From NCBI GenBank assembly GCA_950295325.1, contig OX485809.1, positions 2,790,001 through 2,854,000 on the forward strand: a stretch of DNA of 64,000 nt, given 5' to 3'. The DNA is from Polytrichum commune. Taxonomy: Eukaryota > Streptophyta > Polytrichopsida > Polytrichales > Polytrichaceae. The notes below the pieces were generated by a model that ran no database searches, was not told the DNA's origin, and was given only the letters and a program-made list of their open reading frames with translations. Below, piece after piece: positions 24,936 through 38,560 of this stretch (within the stretch, counting starts at the first letter, position 1; each line of letters starts with the position of its first letter). The position numbers were made by a program, and so were the translations under genes.

Positions 24936-26202
24936 AGTGGCTACGCCCCAAAGCACCTACAGCAACGTCACATTACACATGGCATGCAATGTATAAGATT
25001 GTGTAGCAAGGGATGCCTTGCTGGAGAGGAACCCACTGTCAAAGCTGATGTCTACTTGGGTGTCCGCAGAAATGTCCTTTGTGTTCAAACAAACTAATGG
25101 TCAGAATTTTCTAGGCACACATCTTTTCCATTAGGAGTTGCTCGTCTATATATGGCATGTGGCCACGAGATTCCGCATGGGTACTCGAATGTTTATCAGC
25201 ATGTATTTTTGGAATTGTGTCTGCAATGAGGTGCCGTATTTTGCCATGCTTGCAAAAGTCTTCCCTTGTTTGAATTTAAATGATAAAGCTTGTGTCTAAA
25301 TTCACAAATATATAAATCATGGAATTAAAAACAACGATTGCACAGTATGGCAATACAACCAACTTGTAAATGACGTCCGTTGTGTTCATGTACCGGAGGT
25401 TCATAGCGGGTCCGACACCAAAGATTTCAAAAAAGAGGAGTTCAATTTTTTTGGAAATTATCATTTAATGTTGTTGAAATCCTTTGAAATCAAAATCAAC
25501 ATATGACAAACCAAATTATAAACAATTGACTGAGAAAACATTCATTTTGTAGCAAAAGTTGAAATTTTATATTTTTTCTATGTTTAGCCGAAGGCCATTT
25601 TCCACTTTAATTAATTATTCGGCTAACATGTGTTGAACACGCTATGAACCTATGGTATTTAATTGTGCTCAAACATGTCTACCTTGTGGCAATTAGAGAA
25701 TGACTCTATAACCCTTGTGTTTTTTGGTTCATCCACCCCAAATATTTCAACGGAACTCGGGAGAATAACACGCATGCCAAGAACCATATTCAAGAACCGT
25801 GAGAAATTTATGTGGCATTCCCTTGAATTTTTGCAAAGAAGTTTGTCTTTTATAGCCAACCACACGTAGTTGCCCATTCTCTAACCTTTTTTTTCCCGGG
25901 CAGCACTTTGAGTCTGCCCGCCGCAACTACATACATGCCGTGGATAGACCTCTGGGGATGACGTGGCGTTAGCGGCCTTACAGACGCCCTGACGCAAGAG
26001 TCAGCATATATTAAATGACATCCACAAAAATATGGTTATCCTCCCTGACATCGCCATGTCGTGCCCCATGATCTGTCATGTTTCACGCAACGTCCAATAA
26101 AATCTACAATTTTGTGAGCGTTAATTGCCAAACATAGTGACATCTCAAAAGACATCACTCGTTTCTCTAAAACGACCCCAAAAACGCGGGTTTCTTATAG
26201 TG
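24936..26202. other. CACTA 3' subterminal region
   Basis: No conserved ORF. It contains TGACGTGGCG (about 25960), GACATC/GATGTC-like motifs and the terminal GGGTTTCTTATAGTG. These mirror the 5' subterminal motifs at 14300-14780 and are likely required in cis for transposition. Confidence 0.6.
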
Positions 26203-26839
26203 CCTCGGACGGATTTTCATGTGCTACTAAAATTGGATGCCCACCCAACTTCCAGGTTTGGCAAGTCGGTGCGCCGCAATCTAGTAGCGCTAACAGTAGA
26301 TTATAAAAACAAATGGGAGAATGTTGGGCTTATGGACGGTTATTATGTGGTTGAACTGCCATTCCATATCCAAGATTTGGAGTGCTAATCAACATCGTCT
26401 CCAAGAATGACATCACATATCGTGTTATAATTGGCGACATGCCGCATTGCACATGCCCTGACTTCACCAAAATGTCATCTCAGTCTTTGGGAAAGAAAGA
26501 AAAATGGATGTATTGCAAACATCTTTATTACGTGTTTAGATTTTTGTGCAAAGTAGTTTATGATAGTGAGAAGTTCATTCATGCTTCAACGTACTCCTAC
26601 AATGAGGTCATGCGGCTACTTAAACTTGCAGGTATTGTAGAATGTGAGTAATATTTCAAGTGTTGTATTCAACCGCATGTTTGAGAATTTGAGTAAGTGA
26701 CATGTATTAGTGTGGATTTTTATAATAATAACCATAATGGACTAAATGTACATGGTAATAAGTTCCCTTCATTCTTCTTTAATTAGGATGCGAGTACTTT
26801 ATATTTCAAAAATAGGAGTACCAATTTTAGAAAATATTA

Positions 26840-26946
26840 CCTAAAACCGTGCCCAATTACTAAATTTGGTATCATTGCTCATGTGTTACTGCTCACCGCT
26901 CACCGCTCACTGCTCGCGGCTCATTGCTCATGTCTTAGCTTCCCTC
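26840..26946 (-). repeat. MULE-A right terminal inverted repeat
   Basis: The block contains GCTCACCGCTCACCGCTCAC and ends CTTAGCTTCCCTC at the 9-bp TSD. Inverted, it resembles the left TIR (GAGCAATGAGC, GTGAGCGGTGAG), though with lower identity than the left TIR shows to MULE-B. Confidence 0.7.
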
Positions 26947-26955
26947 GTCAAGGTA

Positions 26956-27898
26956 CATGTCAATATCCGCTACAATATCATGATAAGACTAAAATTTTTG
27001 GAGAGGTTTAACACCAATGATGACGAATAACTAGAACTAATTATTGGCATGAGGTGGGCAACCTTCAAAGTCTCCAACCACTCCACCACGTAATCCTTCA
27101 AGGCAAAACGTAATCCTTCAAGTCTACCATAGTGAGGTTGTCAAATGTTGTAGCGCACCATCGATCATCTACAAAAGGTTGTTGTAGCAAAAGGGCAAAT
27201 CAATAGAATATTGGCATATTGGACACTACTAGCAAGACAAGTAAAAATAACAACAAAAACTGATGAAGAATAAACCACAAGCCAACCTTGATTCTGTAAA
27301 TTTCATGGCTTGAAAACTAGGTTTTTTTATTTAGAGAATTGAACATGCTCATTCAAAAATCTATACAAGACTAAACAACAAGAAAATGTGCAAATTCAAG
27401 GTTTAGGAAAACATAGTACCTAGCTCCCTCCAAATTTAGATTGAAAATTAGCTCATCATCATCATGCATTTGAACAGTCTAATACATGGTTATCACTTCA
27501 ACCATCCCATGCTCATTCATAAATGGCATCTTTGAATGAAATAAGAGAATTTTATAAATTAAATAACACCTACTAACTTAGAAAACATTTTTTACACCAA
27601 TCATTCATAATTTGTACACTAGAAAGAAAATTAATCATTTTATGGTATGAGTATGAGGTCACAAACAATACCCTACATCGCTATCACTTTCATGTAGATT
27701 TTTCAACAAACTCATTTAAGGAGTACCCATTAACCGAATCTAGCTCAAAGACACCCCTCTCTACATCAAATGACATAGTCACTGTACAAATTATGCTATC
27801 TATACCAACCCAAATAGAATCCGAGTGATCATATTTGAATTTGAAGTGTCTAGGAACTTTTCTAAAATAATTAAGATAAACCATAAAACCGGATCTGG

Positions 27899-27970
<72 letters not shown>

Positions 27971-28044
27971 TTATTTATATTTATATTTTACCTTTGTTCA
28001 CCTCCCGGTTAAGAAGATCAATAGGATGCCTGCAACTTCCCCAC
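26956..28044. other. AT-rich intergenic DNA with (AT)n
   Basis: No gene is recognised. A pure AT microsatellite of about 33 dinucleotides lies at 27901-27966. The rest is AT-rich and non-coding in both directions as far as can be read. Confidence 0.55.
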
Positions 28045-28052
28045 CTTGTACC

Positions 28053-29195
28053 CCCGGGTACGCAACTCCCGTATTACATGGTCCTGATTATAATCACTTA
28101 TAATGCGTTTTAGTCCAATATTGAGTGATACAATTTGTTTTGATGTAGGAAACCCTTGTAGCCGTTCTAACAAAGAATCCAAAAATGTAATTATATATAG
28201 GAAATGAATATATTTTGAAGCATATAATTGCATTAAAAACAAAATTACATGAATTTTTTCAATACATGTGTCATAGGTCAAACTACCCAACTTTTTGGAC
28301 TTTTTAATAAAATTTTAACATTGTGAATGACTTATAATTTTAATGGGAGGCAACTATTTGTGGCTTATAATTCTAATTGGAGGCAAATATTCGTGTGGAT
28401 TTTTTAAAATTATGTATAGGCAACTTACTGGTCTAACTGTTGGGATAGAAAACTAATGATTTGTGTTAGGATACAGTTGAGGTATGTATTTTTAAGACCT
28501 TATACATCATATGGTGCCCCGACTACTCAAGGGTATCATGGGGTATTTCAAAATATCATGGGTTCCCGGTTTAGGGTTAGGGCTTAGGAATTGAGGCTTC
28601 TATATATTCGCTTTGAAGCTTTTGTGTTCGGTTTTGGAGCCTTTGTGTCTTTGCTTTGGAGTGTGCGGCTTTGCTTTGGAGCCTTTGTGTCGTCGCTTTG
28701 GAGTGTGCTTGTGCTCATTTGGGAGGGTCATCCTTGGCTTAAACAAACACATGGATTGTGAGATGAAGAGTAGAGGCTCATGTAGTGGAGGTAAAGATAG
28801 GGAGAAGGAATATGTTACACCTTTAATTGCCACAACTCCTTCCAAAAGAGGGAGACCTCGAAAGGACCCTCTATCATTTGTGAATACTAATCCGACATCT
28901 ACATTGAATACCCCTCGTAGACGCTCTATAAGGTTAAAAAACTAGGTGTTTCAATTGTTTATATACGTTGGAGTTTTTTTTAATAAATATGCAACCCAAT
29001 TTTTTTTTCACCTCATTTTATTTAATTTGGTCTTTACCCAACATTTTTTTATCTCCTTTTATTTAATTTGGTCTTCACCCAACTTTTTGATCATTTTAAT
29101 TTGATATAATTTGATATAATTTTTACAAAAGCCGTCCTCTAAGCCGTTTTTAATACGATGCCCCCTGCGTATAATATGGGAGTTGCGAACCCAGA
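28053..29195. mobile_element. Non-autonomous DNA element with 8-bp TSD
   Basis: Flanked by CTTGTACC at 28045-28052 and 29196-29203. The left end is CCCGGGTACGCAACTCCC and the right end inverts to TCTGGGTTCGCAACTCCC; similarity continues a few bases further (GTATTAC against ATATTAT). Length is 1143 bp. The 8-bp duplication suggests hAT. Inside is a short array of GCTTTGGAG-type repeats (about 28610-28720) followed by a small AT-hook ORF, but no transposase. Confidence 0.75.
28751..28945 (+). CDS. Small AT-hook ORF inside the element
   Basis: A 64-codon ORF starting at the ATG at 28751. It contains SKRGRPRKDP at about residues 33-42, a textbook AT-hook (GRP core flanked by basic residues), and a basic C-terminus RRRSIRLKN. 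AT-hooks bind the minor groove of AT-rich DNA. No other domain fits in this length. It may be a captured exon of a host AT-hook gene or the remnant of an element-encoded DNA-binding protein. Expression is unproven. Confidence 0.4.
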   Translation: MDCEMKSRGSCSGGKDREKEYVTPLIATTPSKRGRPRKDPLSFVNTNPTSTLNTPRRRSIRLKN

Positions 29196-29203
29196 CTTGT
29201 ACC

Positions 29204-30720
29204 AAACTTCCGTCTCAATTTTTAAACTTGTCATATACACCACGTGTCCTAGTCAACTCCATTGAGGACACATGTAGGTTGTAAATGTTTGGAAGGTCTT
29301 CCCTTGGTCCTCCTAACAACTGATTAAATTGTAGATGAGATAGTTGTCGTACTTTTCTGCATAAAATACACTCCACAATCCATCCCAAGACCCAACAATA
29401 TTTTATTTTATTTTGTAAAAGATGAAGCATTGTAATCATTAGCATCTCATCTTTCTACGCTCACATTCAGGTATTGTAACTTTTCATTTCAAGAGGGCGT
29501 TGGAAATCAATAGCATGTCGTAAAAAACCGGGCAGTAAAAGGGAAAAATCAAGGAGTTGAAGTTTAAAATCAACTCATACTACACAAGAATGGAGCAAGC
29601 CAAATCTTCGGCGCTCGTGAAACACCCTATGTGAATGCCATGGAGTAAACCAAAAATCTCCAAAAAATTGTATCTTACCTATCGCCTTTGCGCCACGCCT
29701 CACCGCTTCATCGCTTCATGCTTCACCAACGCAAAATCTCCTACCCGAATGCTTCACCGCCTTTGCGCCACTGTGTTTGCTCAAAACCTAAGCAAGCCCA
29801 AGGACCGTTGAGAAGTCGCAACATTCCTTCTCCCAAAAAAATCCACAACTTTTCTCTCCATACTAACGCATTTCATTCAAATTTGGACAACATTTACACA
29901 ATATTCATCCAAGTAGTCAAACCAAAAAAAAAATTCTATTGATCCTACTACACACATTTGGGGGGATCCAATATCTATGACCTTAGTTTTTTACTACTGA
30001 TTACTAAAACAAAGGAATTATTTACCACCCTATTTCACATATAATCATGTAGGGACATATTTCCAATGCTATGGTAGATCTAATAAAATTATGAATTTCA
30101 CCCTCAACAAATTAAATTGACCCTATTTTTTTTTATCTCACATGGTTTCTAAAATTCTAATAGTCACCTCCCCAAGTGTGCTTGAACCCCCTATAGTATA
30201 GTGACATGAGAAACAAGTGATGTATCTTAATTTCCAACTTTCAATTACATGTTGTTGGAAATGACATCCAATGTTCAAAGAATGTAGGTAATTTTGTAGA
30301 GAAAGAGTAGTTTTGTGGTGGATTGCTTAGGGCACACATGTTTTAAGTGTCATTTTAGAATGACAAAGACAATTTCAAATTGTGAGTCACAAAAATTATA
30401 ACCTCAATGTTAGTGAGGGTTTTGTAATATTTTTGACTTCCAAGTTAATTACATGTTTTTTTTGACGGTTTCACTTTGATAATGAAACCCCAGTCAATTG
30501 CTTATTTACTCAATGGAAGTGAACATATAAATTGGATTTTGGCCCTTGAAGGTGAAGTGCACTCAATATGGGATTTGTGAGTAAGTGGCCTTCAAGAATG
30601 CAAGGGCAATGGTTTTTTCGAAATCGGGCGGGCGGGCAGCAGTTTTCGGTTGGGTCCAGAAAATTCAGATTTTCTGGCCGGGCGGCTGCCCCAGCCCGAC
30701 TCTGACAGTCCGAAAAGTTC
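29204..30720. other. Intergenic, no gene recognised
   Basis: Mostly AT-rich with a GC-richer patch at about 30600-30740. The left boundary of MULE-B should lie in this stretch or just right of it, but no counterpart of the MULE-A right TIR could be found, so MULE-B appears truncated here. Confidence 0.45.
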
Positions 30721-30729
30721 GTGGGGGGG

Positions 30730-32130
30730 TATTTAACGTCCCCAGATATAAAATTACAACAATTTGGAAAGGTTAAAGCATGGAAATTATCCTAGACAAC
30801 CTTCAAGGAAGAACATGCCAAGTGGTGTCCTATATCGTTTGATGGAAATTTTAAAAGGTAGTCTGATAGGAATTTTTTATTCACTGCTATAACTATTGCA
30901 AAGTTTCTGGCAGTAGGTATTTTCATGACCTCATTGACAATGCACTAATAAGCCATGTTAAGTGACACACGACATGTACCATTTGATGTTCATGAACACC
31001 AAGATGTATACAAGTTTTAGACATTTCAAGGGATGTGAAATGGACATTTATTATGCGAGAATGACACAATGCAATACACACGGGTGTGGAATAACACACC
31101 TTACATTACAATCTCGATTTTTTTGGGACGACATCTCCCACAAAAATGGGATAGAAGTCGATTCAATTCATTCGGTGCAGTTGCGAACACCTTCATTGCG
31201 ATACACATAATCACAATGTTTGTTTATGCACTGCAAATGACTGGCACAAGATGAATACCTAAAAGAAAGTCCAAAATCATTTTGGATATTAGTTGTTTTC
31301 ATTATACACCAAGGATGCTTGTCGCACATCTTATCCATGTCATCCATGAAATGATCATACATATTAGGAACATCCATATTTATTGGAGGTAAAATAAATA
31401 AAAATCACTATTAAATGTTGGTGGCAAATATTTCACATCACCTACATTTATATTGTTAAAATCAATTGTAGTAAGATTGGATTTAGATCTTCTTCAAGAC
31501 TCTGCCAATTTTAATGCATCAACAATATTAAAACCTGAAGATGATGAACAAGAATGAAGAGGTGGATGTTGAAACGAAGATTCATAGTTAGCCAATTTTG
31601 TATATGGCGGACTTTAAGGGGGTTTATCAACATTCATAAAGACCAAACCTAGATTGGAAATTTTAGTTCTACAAGGAAAATACGATGTAGCAGAAAGATC
31701 AATAACAAGACAAACATTATCATCCGAATCCAACAACATAAGAATGTCATCGTCACTTGGTTTTATTTTTACAGTAGTCACACTAGGTTCATTGATAGTA
31801 GATGCGCCAAACTCGTTTGTCAACATAACACTGGATGATTGCAAGTGTGAATAAAAAAACCTATAATTCTAAACGATCATGGACCCAAAATATAAACATA
31901 ACCATCTTCACACATGTTTTTTTGAATAAAATTTGTTTCCAAGATATCACTATTTACGGAATACATCTTTTGCTCCACGTACATGAATCCAATCAGGAGA
32001 TTGAACCTCAAACTAAACAAATTCTTAAAAACTTTCATATGATGATCATCCTCATGAAATAAAATGACAAGCACAAATAATCTAGATGCTTTAATGGGTT
32101 TAGGGTTTAGGTTATTTGGATGTAAGGAAA
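30730..32130 (-). pseudogene. MULE transposase N-terminal part (MULE-B)
   Basis: Read on minus. It starts with a block shared with MULE-A (ATTAAAGCATCTAGAT, GAGGATGATCATCAT). Next is 31844-31614 (an acidic domain, PSDDDILMLLDSDDNVC), then 31377-31168 with HPWCIMKTTNIQNDFGLSF and a zinc-binding CASHLQCINKHCDYVYR motif, then degraded sequence with HHLACSSLKVV and NCCNFISG at about 30850-30735. Frames change several times and stops are frequent. This N-terminal zinc region is absent from MULE-A, while the C-terminal SWIM region is absent here. Confidence 0.65.
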
Positions 32131-33488
32131 AAAATGAGAGACATTGGAATGTGTGAATGAGACACTATTTGTATTGGCAATTTGGGACCTTACGCAACAA
32201 ACCCTAACTGACAAAAAGAATAGGAAACAACCAAAATATTTAAAATCTATAAAAGTGTTTACTTTCATAAAATAAAATACAAAGCAATAAGAGAGTCTCT
32301 GTGCGAAAAAAATGAAAAAATAACTATAATTTTTTTTAAATAAGTGGAGAGAATTTACGAACGCTAACTCTAATCCTAATCCTAATCCTATCCCTATCAA
32401 ATTTAATTCTACAAGCCTCCCTAATCTTTTGAGTTTGATAATTAAGTTATTGCTTGTAACTAGGAATTGGATTGTATATCACCAAAATAACAAAGAAAAT
32501 GGACGCTGTCAAAATATGTTGAAATAAATACTATAATCAATATAATAAACCACATGTTGATAAGATTCAATTCAAATGTGTAGGAGCATGCATCAAACTT
32601 CATGTGAGTGTTAAAGAGAGTGTGTTATATAATGCTTAGATTTTATCATCATAGATGCAAAAGACAAATTATCATGAGACTGGTACATAATTGAGTAGAA
32701 GAAGTAAAATGTATGGAGTTGTGTTCATTTTTTCATATATTGTATTTTACAGCAAAGAAAATTCGAGAACAAACGAATAGTATGGGAAAAAAAATTCCAC
32801 ATTGTAGTGCAGAATTATATAAAGGATTTAGCAGAAACAAAAGTATATATAGATTTGATTGATTTGGACAAAGAAAATGAGGAGGCAACATAATATTTTG
32901 ATGGAGATCTATCCAACAACATTGCGGATCAAATTGAAATTTAAGAAAATGATGAAAAAAAATAAAAATGAATACAACACAACATATGAAAAAAATGAAC
33001 ACAATTCCATGCATGAAAATAAAAGAGATGAAGTGAGAGAAAAAAATTATTGCATAACTATTGATCTTATATTTCTTATCTTTCAAGCGCCACTACCTTC
33101 GACATACAAAATAGGAAAAATTTATTGAGTGCAATAGTTAGCCAGATGGATAAGCAAGCGACTTAGTTAGTTCAAAGTGGATGATTTCACTAATAAGTAA
33201 TTAAAAAGGATTTACGCACACATGTATGTGAAAACCTTCTATGTATTCATTCTACTTTATTTATAATTTAATCACAAGCTCATTAGGGGATAACACCAGT
33301 CAATGCAACCAACCGATTCGAATCTGGGTTGGTGCAGACCGAAATATTAGTCTTTGTTTATTACTCGCATTCACAAGTGGATGTCTTGAAATTTTTTGTC
33401 ACACTTATATTCACTTGTTTAAAATTTATAATCACTTCTAGCTGGGCTGCTATAAACAATGAAAAATACATAAAAGAGCGACAAGGAT

Positions 33489-34460
33489 ATTGGCGGCACC
33501 GCCAATAAACCCCGTATACAAAACTTGTAGTACTTATGAAAGCTCGAAGGGTATCGGCAGCACCGCCAATACCATCCAGGTACAAAATTTGAAATACGCA
33601 TGAAAATTCCAAAGGCATTTGCGGCACCGCCAATATCCTCTGGATAGGAAATTCATAATACGTATGAAAGCGCCAGGGATATTGACGGCACCGCCAATAC
33701 TATTCAAATATGAAACTCGAAGACTTATGAGAGCCCTAAGGACATTGGCGGCACCAAAAATATTCCCAGAATATAAAAGTAAGAAACTTGAAGGGTATGA
33801 GAGTATTCAAGTACAAACAAAATTTGTTTATAAGAAGACCAGGGCTATTGGCGGCACTGTTAATATCATTAGTACAAATAACCGTCATTCAAATAATCTC
33901 GTCATCCAAATACGGTTCTTTATCTAATAAGATTCATTCATTAAAAATTTAGATATAAAGGGTAAAAAATCTTAAGTTTATATTCTTTTTGGTTACTGAA
34001 CCTTAAGGTGGAGCGACAAACCGAAGAAATGTAGTCATAGAGAATAATATGTGTCGTTAGTTTTTGGAAATTTGGGCGTAATAATAATATGAGGTAAATA
34101 TTTTGTGTGTATATATTAGTTGTATTCTATCAAAACATATGTAAATGTGTTATGTATAAGCTTATGTGGCTATAATTGATAAGAAAATTATGTGATTGTG
34201 ATTCATATAAGTATACGTGGTTGCGTTCTATATAGGCATATACGATTGTGTTTGAAGATATTGACGGAATATGTGACTGTAATCTGTATAAGTATATATG
34301 ATTGTATTCAATATAGATATATGTGATTGTATTTGAGGATATTGGCGGTGCCACCAATACCCTCGTGAGAATCAAATATTGAAGTAAAAAAAAGTTTGAT
34401 AGCATAGCGAAGCACCAACAATAATCTTCAAACAGTCTGAAGAGATTGGCGGCACTACAA
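33489..34460. repeat. Palindromic 64-bp array in MULE-B
   Basis: The hairpin ATTGGCGGCACCGCCAAT or a close variant occurs at 33489, 33553, 33617, 33681 and 33744 (64-bp period), then at 33847, about 34345 and about 34445 with growing decay. The sequence between hairpins is also conserved (YATGAAAG, ATAC blocks). It lies at the position equivalent to 11416-11570 in MULE-A. Confidence 0.9.
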
Positions 34461-36189
34461 ATACTCTAGAGAATCCAAAACCCTTAAACTCCATATTAAG
34501 CATATATGTGTGTGTGAGAGTGTGTGTGTGTCTTTAGGTTTTAGTCCTAGATTGGTAGATTTGGATTTTTGAAGATAAATTTTTAAACTTACAAATTTTT
34601 TTGGATGAAATTGGAAAAAAATAAGTGCGTATATTTAGATTATGTCAACATACGTGATTTATTATAGGATTTTAAATTTAAATTTAAATTTTTAGACATT
34701 TTCCAAAGTCAATTTATTTTGTGAGATCATGAATGTATAATCTAATGTAGACATTCGATATATTATAGAATATATATTTTTGGAATACCTCTTTAAGTTA
34801 GATAATTTTAAAGGTCCATAGAAAATATAGATTTTGATCCAAAAATATGAAATAAATTGGATCAGATTTATTTTGTTTAAATCTACTACTTGTTTAGATA
34901 ATGTCTTTTCATGTGAATTGATCTTCTATTGTTAAAAAAATTTGAACTTTTATAGGGAATTTTTATTATTATTTTAATTGAATAAATGAGTTGACGGATT
35001 CGTACTTTATAAGTTATTACTGCAGATTGAAACTAGTGATATCTCAAAGCATATGACATTTGATAGCAAACACCAAAATGATTTATTTGAATTACGTTGA
35101 TGTAATTTCTACTCATGTAAGAACGCATGCTATGTTGAATGATCATTCATTTTATTCCAACTCAGTAATTGAGAATCTGCAGTTTTAACCTCTTTCAAAG
35201 TTGAGGTTTTTAATTTATTTATGTCATTTATTCTTAATGCCTTTGGTTCGATTAACTTTGATGTTATATGTTTTGAGGTAAGAACATGAAATTTTTCATG
35301 GATATAGATCTAGAATTGTAATATTTTATCTTTTAGTAGTGAACAATTATATAAAAATTGACAATGTTTTTTCAGAATTTATAGAGTTTTAAAGTTGACA
35401 CTGGAAAAATGCAAGTGCAAAATTTGATGAACATTTGAAGGAAGAAGATATGCTCAACAAATTTGTGGGTAAGATGTTCTAGGTTCGGGAATGAAATCAT
35501 AGTTTAGAAATGTGAAGGTCTATTATTGATGAGGTTAATTTTGGAGAGGCAAATTGATAGATTCCAGTTGATTCTATTTTGCTAAATTCATGCTCCGATA
35601 TTGTTGTGCTACTCATGGAATATATGACCTCAACATATTGGTATTTTTTTACGGCTATTTTTTTAATTTGTCAAATGTTTATTTTATTTTATATTTTTAT
35701 CATATATTTTGCATTTAATTTCTTATTAGGTGTCTTATTCAATTTATATTTATTTTTTCAGTCATGATGAACGTTTACATATGAAGACCAATCTTATTCA
35801 TGAGTTGTATCATGTACAAGCTAATGGAAGTTTTTCTATTGAATATTTCATAAATTTATTAATACCTAACCAATACAACAAATGCATCACGAAAAAAATT
35901 GCAACATGGTACATGCTTACATTGAATTTTTTATTTTTTTATTTGTATTATATCAGTTTCATACCAAAATAAAATTTTATGACTTTCTTATCTTGTATCA
36001 TATTTTTTTGTTCATCTAATGTTTTTTTTGGTTCATTATAATATTGTTGATGTAAGAGATTTGGCCAAGAAAATTTAATTTGAGCTCACTTTAGAGTATG
36101 AGAGGTCCTCTCAAGAAATTATGGAATTTTGTTACACAAAGTTTCATTTTGGAGTCATGTATGAATATCTTGCTCAAGTATGTTGTTGA

Positions 36190-38560
<2,371 letters not shown>

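Larger units (their letters stand above)
14226..26202 (+). mobile_element. CACTA (En/Spm) element, nearly intact
   Basis: The left end starts CACTATAAGAAAACCC at 14226 and the right end is its inverse, GGGTTTCTTATAGTG ending at 26202. The flanking 3-bp duplication is CCT (14223-14225 and 26203-26205), the length expected for CACTA transposons. Length is 11977 bp. Subterminal regions are rich in TGACGTGG/GACGTC and GTGGACAT motifs, as expected for binding sites of the element's own protein. It is visibly richer in CG dinucleotides than the AT-rich host. It encodes a TnpA-like gene on minus and TNP2 on plus. The insertion lies inside the MULE-A transposase pseudogene. Confidence 0.95.
12680..26651 (+). 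pseudogene. MULE transposase with SWIM zinc finger, split by CACTA
   Basis: The reading frame runs from 12680 through FKGFMADST, then meets in-frame stops near 12869, 13010 and 13098 before a probable intron ending at about 13308. The next block (13311-14009) contains MDERAEMPTYNLAETVHNKW. It continues in another frame to 14225, where the CACTA element begins. After the element the frame resumes (RTDFHVLLKLDAHPTSRFG) and ends with a SWIM finger CTCPDF...WMYCKHLYYVF at about 26450-26540. SWIM fingers at the C-terminus are typical of plant MULE transposases, which cut and paste the element. If CACTA and one CCT copy are ignored, the frame is continuous across the junction. Compared with MULE-B, the N-terminal part after EDDHH is deleted. 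Non-functional. Confidence 0.8.
5151..26946 (+). mobile_element. MULE-A, Mutator-like element with nested CACTA
   Basis: Both flanks carry the same 9-bp sequence GTCAAGGTA (5142-5150 and 26947-26955), the duplication length typical of Mutator-like elements. The left terminal inverted repeat starts TGGGGAGTGTTATC and is rich in GAGYRGTGAGC motifs; the right end inverts to GAGGGAAGCTAAG followed by the same motif family. Total span is 21796 bp, or 9816 bp without the CACTA element and one TSD copy. Contents from the left: two copies of gene X on the minus strand, a 50-bp and a 64-bp repeat array, and the SWIM-finger transposase on plus. The plus strand is chosen from the transposase. The same order recurs, inverted, in MULE-B. 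Confidence 0.85.

Noticed and set aside
29271-29290. Possible left TSD of MULE-B (TAGGTTGTA resembles GGTTGTAGG at 41476)
   Set aside because: The match is offset and imperfect, and no terminal repeat adjoins it.
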